A stretch of 64,000 nt of DNA from JAKQIM01 sp964633225 (lineage in GTDB: Bacteria; Chloroflexota; Anaerolineae; Anaerolineales; UBA4823): contig CAZWFQ010000009.1 of the NCBI GenBank assembly GCA_964633225.1, forward strand, positions 1-64,000. Reading direction: 5' to 3'. Below, piece by piece: positions 58,482 through 64,000 of the stretch. Position 1 is the stretch's first letter; each line of letters begins with the position of its first letter. The translations under genes were made by a program, and so were the position numbers. The notes under the pieces were generated by a model. The model saw only the letters and a list, made by a program, of their open reading frames with translations, did no database searches and was not told the DNA's origin.

Positions 58482-60656
58482 ATGAAACAATTACTGCAAA
58501 ACCTCAAAAACGGCCAGACTTCTATTGCAGAAGTCCCCATTCCTGCTCTGCGCCCAGGCATGGCGCTCGTACAGACGGCGTCTTCGTTGGTCTCAGCCGG
58601 TACAGAGCGCATGCTGGTTGAATTTGCTGAGAAATCTCTGCTTGGCAAAGCCCGCTCACGCCCCGACCTGGTCAGGCAGTTGATTGAGAAGGCGCGCCGG
58701 GAAGGCGTTGTCAGCACCATTGAGGCAGCTTTCAACCGGCTCGATTCGCCCATGCCGCTGGGATACTCTTCGGCAGGCACGATCATTGCCGTTGGCGAGG
58801 GGCTGCAAGGGCTGCGCGCCGGGCAGCGCGTGGCCTGTGCGGGCGGCGGGTATGCTGTTCATGCAGAGTACGCCGTTGTGCCGCGTAATCTGATGGCGCC
58901 CCTGCCCGAACAGGTGGATTTCGATTCTGCTGCCTTCAGCACCCTGGGAGCCATCGCCATGCACGGCTTCCGCCTGGCTGAGCCCCAGCTCGGCGAGCGG
59001 GTGGGTGTGATTGGCCTGGGCTTGTTGGGCTTATTGGCCGCTGGCATTGCACACGCCGCGGGCTGTCACGTGTTTGGCGTAGACCTTGACCCGCGCCGCG
59101 TAGCCCTGGCAAAGCAGTTTGGCGCCACGGCAGTCCTGCGCCCGCATGCTGAAGAGGCCGCGTCTGCCTTTACGCATGGGCGCGGCCTGGACGTGATCCT
59201 CATCTGCGCAGATACCTCCTCAGCCGATCCGGTGGAACTGGCGGGCGCCCTGGCCCGCGACCGGGCCCGCCTGGTGGCGGTTGGCGCAGTTGGATTGAAC
59301 ATCCCCCGCAAGGTTTATTACGAGAAGGAGCTTTCCTTTGTCAATTCTCGCTCCTATGGCCCAGGCCGGTACGACCCTGCTTATGAAGAAGCCGGACGCG
59401 ATTACCCCATCGGCTACGTGCGCTGGACCGAAGGCCGCAACCTGGAAACCTTTGTAGACCTGCTAGCCTCTGGCCTCTTGGATGTCAAACCGCTCATTAC
59501 CCACCGCTTCCCGATCGCCGAAGCGCCCTCCGCTTACACATTGATTACCGGCAAGGCCAAAGAACCCTTCCTGGGGGTCTTGCTGACTTATCCATCTGTG
59601 CCGCCACCGCTGTCGCTTATGCTCTCGCAATCCCCTTCTTTTCCCCTGGTGCCTTTAGCACCCAATGCCCCAGATGGGCAAGCAAGCCCACCCCGGCTTG
59701 GCGTACTGGGTGCGGGTAACTTTGCCAATGCCACGCTCTTCCCGGCCATCCGCAAGCTGGCAGAGATCGAACGCGTGGCCGTGGCTTCTGGCTCAGGGCT
59801 GCACGCCCAACACGCGGCGTCAAAATTCGCCTTCCAACGTGCTGCCCAGAGTGAAGAGGAGATCCTGGCAGATCCAAATATCAACACGGTTGCTATTCTT
59901 ACCCGCCACGACCTGCACGCGGCCCAGGTCATCCGCGCTTTGCAGGCTGGGAAACATGTATTTGTTGAAAAGCCCCTGGCACTGGATGAGAAACAATTGA
60001 ATGCCATCCAGGAACAACTACAAATCTCTGGCAGAAGCCTGCTCATGGTCGGCTTCAATCGCCGTTTTGCCCCCTTGGCGCAACAACTGCAAGCCTTCAT
60101 CCAGCCGCGCCACGAGCCATTGGTGGCGCATTACCGTGTCAATGCTGGCTACCTGCCCCTCAACCACTGGCTGCATGATCCGGTGCAGGGCGGTGGGCGC
60201 ATTATTGGAGAGGGATGCCATTTCATCGACTTTCTGGCTTTCTTGGTTGGCGCGCCACCCAGCGCAGTGACTGCCCACGGGCTGCCTGACAGCGGGCGTT
60301 ACCGAGAAGATAATGTAGTGCTAACCTTCACCTTTCCCGATGGCTCTTTAGGCACGGTCAGCTACCTGGCCAATGGGGACAAGGCTTTTCCCAAAGAGCG
60401 CATTGAAGTATTTGCCGGAGGGCGTGTGGCTGTGTTGAATGACTACCGCACGCTTGAGATGGTGCAAGATGGAAAACGCCAGGTCGTTCGCTCGCCACTG
60501 CGCCAAGATAAAGGCCACCAGGGCGAGTGGAAGGCCTTTGCCGCCGCCATACAGGCCGGGGGCCCGCCGCCAATCCCTTACGAGCACCTTTTCGGTGTTA
60601 CCCGTGCCAGCTTTGCCGCCGTAGATGCTTTACGCGGCAACCATAAAGAACTGTGA
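58482..60656 (+). CDS. Fused zinc-type alcohol dehydrogenase-like / Gfo-Idh-MocA oxidoreductase
   Basis: 724 residues. Residues 1 to about 375 are a medium-chain dehydrogenase-like domain (SSLVSAGTERMLVEF, SAGTIIAVGEGLQGLRAG, nucleotide site VIGLGLLGLLAAGIAHAAG); the usual catalytic-zinc GHE motif is not seen. A Pro/Ser linker (about 365-400) leads to a Gfo/Idh/MocA domain (RLGVLGAGNFANATLFPAI, then GKHVFVEKPLALDE with the catalytic lysine, near 495). Such two-domain oxidoreductases usually stand in surface-polysaccharide clusters next to heparinase-like genes, as here. The substrate is probably a nucleotide- or polymer-linked sugar. It overlaps the next start by 1-4 bp. Confidence 0.9.
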   Translation: MKQLLQNLKNGQTSIAEVPIPALRPGMALVQTASSLVSAGTERMLVEFAEKSLLGKARSRPDLVRQLIEKARREGVVSTIEAAFNRLDSPMPLGYSSAGTIIAVGEGLQGLRAGQRVACAGGGYAVHAEYAVVPRNLMAPLPEQVDFDSAAFSTLGAIAMHGFRLAEPQLGERVGVIGLGLLGLLAAGIAHAAGCHVFGVDLDPRRVALAKQFGATAVLRPHAEEAASAFTHGRGLDVILICADTSSADPVELAGALARDRARLVAVGAVGLNIPRKVYYEKELSFVNSRSYGPGRYDPAYEEAGRDYPIGYVRWTEGRNLETFVDLLASGLLDVKPLITHRFPIAEAPSAYTLITGKAKEPFLGVLLTYPSVPPPLSLMLSQSPSFPLVPLAPNAPDGQASPPRLGVLGAGNFANATLFPAIRKLAEIERVAVASGSGLHAQHAASKFAFQRAAQSEEEILADPNINTVAILTRHDLHAAQVIRALQAGKHVFVEKPLALDEKQLNAIQEQLQISGRSLLMVGFNRRFAPLAQQLQAFIQPRHEPLVAHYRVNAGYLPLNHWLHDPVQGGGRIIGEGCHFIDFLAFLVGAPPSAVTAHGLPDSGRYREDNVVLTFTFPDGSLGTVSYLANGDKAFPKERIEVFAGGRVAVLNDYRTLEMVQDGKRQVVRSPLRQDKGHQGEWKAFAAAIQAGGPPPIPYEHLFGVTRASFAAVDALRGNHKEL

Positions 60657-61375
60657 TGGTGCATCCTATGCTTGAAAATCCCACTACCTTCCTTGAAATC
60701 GTTGGTCACCACGCTTACTTCATCCCTAACCGCTTCTACCGCCAACCCGATGAAACGAACCTGCTGGCTATCATTTTGCCCGGTTTGCGCTACACCTGCG
60801 ACATGCCGCTGCTGTACTATGCCAGCCGGCTGTTGGGAGGGCACCGCGCCGATCTGCTGCACGTCCACACCGATTATACGTCCGAGTCTTACAGCACCCT
60901 GCTTCCCGAGCAGCGTGCCGAATGGCTGTGTGCAGATGCCCGGGGCATCGTCAAAGCCGGGCTGGCCCAGCGTAATTACAGCCACCTGGTATTGGTCGGC
61001 AAATCTATCGGCACCCTGGCGCTTGCTTGCCTGCTCCAGCAGAATGACATCCCCGCCAGCATTGCCGGGCATACCCTGACCATCTGGGTCACCCCCTTGC
61101 TCCACCAACCGCAGGTCATCACCACGCTGGCCAACTTGCGCCAGCCCGCCCTGATCATTGCCAGCCCCGCCGACCAGACCTATAACCCTGCCGGCCTGGC
61201 ACGCATCCAACAATCTGCCGCCCCCGAAGTGCTGCTGGTTGAAAATGCCGATCATGCCCTGGAAATCCCCGGCGATGCAGCCGCATCCACGGCCATCCTG
61301 CAGCGCTACACCCAGGCCATTTCTACCTTTTTAGATCAGCACCTGCCCACCTGGCCCACCGACCAAGGCCAATGA
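60656..61375 (+). CDS. Alpha/beta hydrolase fold protein
   Basis: 239 residues from ATG 60656 (a GTG at 60653 and an ATG at 60668 are alternatives). The fold is suggested by LLAIILPGLRYTCDMPLLYYA (quoted in part) and the nucleophile elbow VLVGKSIGTLAL, Ser near residue 121. The other triad members are probable: Asp in ASPADQTYNP and His in VENADHALE. It has no signal peptide. It may be an esterase or deacylase for polysaccharide modification, but this is guessed from its position between the fused oxidoreductase and the heparinase-like gene. Its stop overlaps the start of the next gene by 4 bp. Confidence 0.78.
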   Translation: MVHPMLENPTTFLEIVGHHAYFIPNRFYRQPDETNLLAIILPGLRYTCDMPLLYYASRLLGGHRADLLHVHTDYTSESYSTLLPEQRAEWLCADARGIVKAGLAQRNYSHLVLVGKSIGTLALACLLQQNDIPASIAGHTLTIWVTPLLHQPQVITTLANLRQPALIIASPADQTYNPAGLARIQQSAAPEVLLVENADHALEIPGDAAASTAILQRYTQAISTFLDQHLPTWPTDQGQ

Positions 61376-63387
61376 CCCTGCCCGTTCAGAAGACCATTCT
61401 CAAACGCCTGCTTTTGGCATTTAAGGCCCTACACCAGCTTGGTCCTTCTCAACTGGCATTATTTGGCCTTTACCAACTCGGCCTGCGTACGGGCCACTAC
61501 CGCCGCCTGACGCCCGGCATATTCCAGCCAGCCTCTGCCACCCACAACACCTTCGCGCTTCACCCAGCGCTATCCAATGCGCACTGGCCTCTGAAGCCCG
61601 GAACCTCCACCGCCTGCATTGACGAGGCCGATGAGATCGTTAACGGGCAGGTGCGACTCTTTGGCAGCGCACCAGTCTCATTGGTCCTGGCCCCGCCCGC
61701 TCCCCTGCGGCACTGGACAGAGTACGAGAAAACACTGCCAGGCGAAGATATCAAGTTCACCTGGGAACCGGCCCGCTTTGGCTGGGCCTTCATCCTTGCC
61801 CGGGCTTATCACTTCACCCATAACGAACGCTATCCGGCTGCCTTTTGGCAGTTCACCGAAACCTTTCTGGACGCCAACCCGCCCAATCTTGGCCCGCACT
61901 GGAGTTCTGCACAAGAAGTGGCCCTCCGTTTGCTGGCCTTCACCTTTGCCGCCCAGGTGTTTGGCCCATCTGAGCATACCACCCCTGCCCGCCTGACCCG
62001 CCTGGGGCAGGCCATCGCCGCACATGCAAAGCGCATCCCACCTACCCTGGTCTATGCCCGCTCTCAGAACAACAACCACCTAATCAGCGAGGCACTGGGA
62101 TTGTATACCGCCGCTGCCGCCCTGCCAGGCCATCCATCTGCCCATTACTGGCGCAAGTTGGGTTGGAAATGGCTCAACCATGCCCTGCAAACCCAGATCA
62201 GCTCCAACGGTACCTATGCGCAACACAGCGCTAACTACCACCGCCTGGTACTGCAAGCCGCCCTGTGGGCCGCCAGCGTACAGGCCGCCAACTTCTCCGA
62301 CCAGCCCTTTCCAGAACTGACCCGCCAGCGCCTGGCAGCCGCCACTAACTGGCTTTTATCCCTGATCGACAAACCAAGCGGGCGCCTGCCCAACCTGGGT
62401 CCCAATGACGGGGCTTACATCTTGCCCCTGGCTTCTCTCCCCTTTGCAGATTACCGTCCCGTCCTGCAGGCTGCCGCCCTGGCTTTCCTCGGCCAACGCC
62501 CTTTTCCACCGGGCCCCTGGGATGAAATGGCCCAGTGGTTACCTGCCAATCCGCAGGGCACTCACGCTGACGGTGCCTCCGCCGCGGCCAATCTGCCTGG
62601 TGTTATCCGCACCCCCCACTCTTGGGCCTACTTGCGGGCAGAGCGTTTCACCTCCCGCCCCGGCCACGCTGACCAACTCAACGTGGATTTATGGTGGCGC
62701 GGCATCAATATTGCCCAGGATCCAGGCACGTATCGGTATAACGCCTCACCACCCTGGGATAACACCCTGGTACAGGCCTCTGTCCACAACACCCTCACCA
62801 TCGATAACCTGGATCAAATGACCCGTTCAGGGCGCTTCCTCTATCTCGACTGGGCCCAGGCTGAGATCACGGGGCAAGAGTCGGATCCCGATGGCACCTG
62901 GCAGCGCATCACGGCCCGCCACAATGGCTACCGCCGCCTGGGTCTCACCCACCAACGCAGCCTGACTGCCCTCACCGGTGACGGCTGGCAAATCCTCGAC
63001 CAGGTACTGCCAGCCTCGCCAGCAGAGGGCCAGGGGCAGCGCAGCCACACCCTCCGCCTGCACTGGCTGCTCCCTGATTGGCAGTGGGAGATCGAAGAGC
63101 AGCCTCAACACATCCGGCTCCGGATTTTGTCTCCTCACGGCTGGATCAACCTCACCATCGCAATCCCCAATCAAGCTGATCACAAGAACAGCCAGCACCC
63201 AGCGCTCTCAACCAGGCTGATCCGTTCTGGCGCCATCCTCCATGGCCCCGGCCCCGCCAACCCCATCCAAGGCTGGACATCCCCCACTTATGGCGATAGA
63301 ATCCCAGCCCTTGCTCTCGTGATTGACCTTTCGACGTTTGCCCCTGCATCCATCCTGACCACCTTCAGCTTCCCCGCCGAAGCCTGA
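61372..63387 (+). CDS. Heparinase II/III-like alginate lyase family protein
   Basis: 671 residues. The N-terminal half (about 100-400) is an alpha/alpha toroid: KFTWEPARFGWAFILARAY, then QNNNHLISEALGLYTAAAAL with the neighbouring Asn/His catalytic-site residues and NGTYAQHSANYHRLVLQAAL with Tyr/His. The C-terminal half (about 420-670) is a beta-sandwich (VHNTLTIDNLDQMTRSGRFL, quoted in full length of 20). It probably cleaves uronic-acid-containing polysaccharide, here likely an own surface polymer because of its operon. No signal peptide is clear. The gene is followed after 26 bp by a glycosyltransferase gene. Confidence 0.88.
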   Translation: MTLPVQKTILKRLLLAFKALHQLGPSQLALFGLYQLGLRTGHYRRLTPGIFQPASATHNTFALHPALSNAHWPLKPGTSTACIDEADEIVNGQVRLFGSAPVSLVLAPPAPLRHWTEYEKTLPGEDIKFTWEPARFGWAFILARAYHFTHNERYPAAFWQFTETFLDANPPNLGPHWSSAQEVALRLLAFTFAAQVFGPSEHTTPARLTRLGQAIAAHAKRIPPTLVYARSQNNNHLISEALGLYTAAAALPGHPSAHYWRKLGWKWLNHALQTQISSNGTYAQHSANYHRLVLQAALWAASVQAANFSDQPFPELTRQRLAAATNWLLSLIDKPSGRLPNLGPNDGAYILPLASLPFADYRPVLQAAALAFLGQRPFPPGPWDEMAQWLPANPQGTHADGASAAANLPGVIRTPHSWAYLRAERFTSRPGHADQLNVDLWWRGINIAQDPGTYRYNASPPWDNTLVQASVHNTLTIDNLDQMTRSGRFLYLDWAQAEITGQESDPDGTWQRITARHNGYRRLGLTHQRSLTALTGDGWQILDQVLPASPAEGQGQRSHTLRLHWLLPDWQWEIEEQPQHIRLRILSPHGWINLTIAIPNQADHKNSQHPALSTRLIRSGAILHGPGPANPIQGWTSPTYGDRIPALALVIDLSTFAPASILTTFSFPAEA

Positions 63388-63413
63388 TACCTGGAACTGA
63401 CTGCCACCCACTT

Positions 63414-64000
63414 ATGCATATCCTTCTCATCCACCAGGCCTTCGCCGCCATTGATGAACCCGGCGGCACCCGCCACCACGAGATGGCACGCCACCTGGCT
63501 GCCCGCGGTCACCGCGTCACCATCATTGCCAGCCCGGTCAGCTACCTCACCGGCTCTGCCCAGCGCGCCCATATCCCCTGGGTAGTGCGCCAGGCCGATG
63601 GCGAGCACATCACCATATTACGCTCGTACACATACGCCGCCCTGCACAAGAGCTTTGTTCACCGTGTCATCAGCTTCGTCAGCTTCATGGTCTCTTCTTT
63701 CATCGTAGGCCTGGGGGTAGACCATGTTGACCTGGTCTGGGGCACCTCACCACCCATCTTCCAGGGGGCAACTGCCTGGGCCCTGGCACGCTTAAAACGC
63801 GCTCCCTTCTTGTTTGAGGTGCGCGACCTGTGGCCTGCCTTTGCCATTGCCGTGGGGGTGCTGCGCAGCAAGCTGCTAATCCGTCTCTCTGAATGGCTGG
63901 AACGTTTCTTATATTGCCGAGCCGATGCCGTGATGGTCAACTCACCCGGATTCATCACCCATGTCCAGGGGCGGGGCGCACGCCGCGTAGAGCTGGTGCC
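63414..64000 (+). CDS. GT4-family glycosyltransferase, N-terminal part (continues beyond window)
   Basis: The frame is open from ATG 63414 to the window end, 195 codons. The N-terminus MHILLIHQAFAAIDEPGGTR and HHEMARHLAARGHRVTIIAS are the GT-B acceptor-side fold, with the motif FEVRDLWPAFAIAVGVLRS near residues 137-155. These features are typical of WbuB/RfaB-like enzymes that add sugars to lipid-linked polysaccharide. The donor-binding C-terminal domain is outside the window. It continues the polysaccharide operon. Confidence 0.88.
   Translation, partial: MHILLIHQAFAAIDEPGGTRHHEMARHLAARGHRVTIIASPVSYLTGSAQRAHIPWVVRQADGEHITILRSYTYAALHKSFVHRVISFVSFMVSSFIVGLGVDHVDLVWGTSPPIFQGATAWALARLKRAPFLFEVRDLWPAFAIAVGVLRSKLLIRLSEWLERFLYCRADAVMVNSPGFITHVQGRGARRVELV

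Noticed and set aside
1..64000. CRISPR array, insertion sequence, prophage or integrase
   Set aside because: No regularly spaced direct repeats, transposase, terminal inverted repeats around a gene, or phage genes were found.

Overview
The window looks like a chromosomal segment of an anaerobic, saccharolytic member of the Chloroflexota, most likely class Anaerolineae. This is inferred from the gene families and style rather than from a marker gene. The DNA is GC-rich. Exported proteins carry Thr/Pro-rich spacers, several sensors have an N-terminal 7TM histidine-kinase-type domain, there is an ADP-forming acetyl-CoA synthetase, and many genes have a TATAAT box placed only 7-10 nt before the start codon. 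Three runs of exactly 100 N (19330-19429, 23788-23887, 57179-57278) mark scaffold gaps, so this is probably a metagenome-assembled genome; each gap damages one or two genes.

Layout. 1-1.7 kb: the end of a TadG-like pilus protein, a strong hairpin, the SRP RNA, a small LPAVG-type membrane protein and tRNA-Ser(GGA). 1.7-5.1 kb: GH1 beta-glycosidase, divergent folK, and a hydantoinase/dihydropyrimidinase. 5.1-10.1 kb: three coupled integral membrane proteins related to complex I/Mrp antiporter subunits, but without redox partners and lacking usual key lysines, followed by a coiled-coil protein. 10.1-13 kb: selB, then an ECF sigma factor with its zinc-finger anti-sigma factor. 13-19.6 kb: GH36 alpha-galactosidase, ADP-forming acyl-CoA synthetase, M20 peptidase and a PfkB kinase. 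19.7-24.1 kb: three tandem paralogous LysM/M23 lipoproteins. 24.4-29.5 kb: bifunctional FTCD, a CapA-like lipoprotein, an M24 peptidase and dcd.

29.6-36.7 kb: an S1-domain protein, comEA and a large membrane adenylate cyclase form a tight operon; next come a 7TM-GAF-HTH membrane regulator and a GNAT acetyltransferase. 36.8-43.2 kb: an Ig-like membrane protein, punA, L-threonine aldolase, rluD, lspA and a PAS histidine kinase. 43.3-49.2 kb: secreted proteins (a metzincin with PKD-like repeats and a VIT/VWA protein) flank a methyltransferase. 49.3-54.7 kb: prfA, prmC fused to a DUF952 domain, a small membrane protein, the decayed 3' halves of lutB and lutC, then ribA and a RibD reductase domain. 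54.7-58.4 kb: glycogen phosphorylase, a UPF0316 protein and an M29 aminopeptidase, the last two cut by a gap. 58.5-64 kb: an envelope-polysaccharide operon (ADH/Gfo-Idh fusion, alpha/beta hydrolase, heparinase-like lyase, GT4 glycosyltransferase running off the end).

Taken together, GH1, GH36, glgP and the PfkB kinase feed sugars into glycolysis. The ADP-forming acetyl-CoA synthetase would recover ATP from acetyl-CoA, and the amidohydrolases, peptidases and FTCD supply amino acid and nucleobase carbon and nitrogen. The remainder is translation and envelope housekeeping plus an unusually rich set of membrane sensors. No phage, insertion sequence, CRISPR array or defence island was seen. No gene-free stretch exceeds 300 bases.
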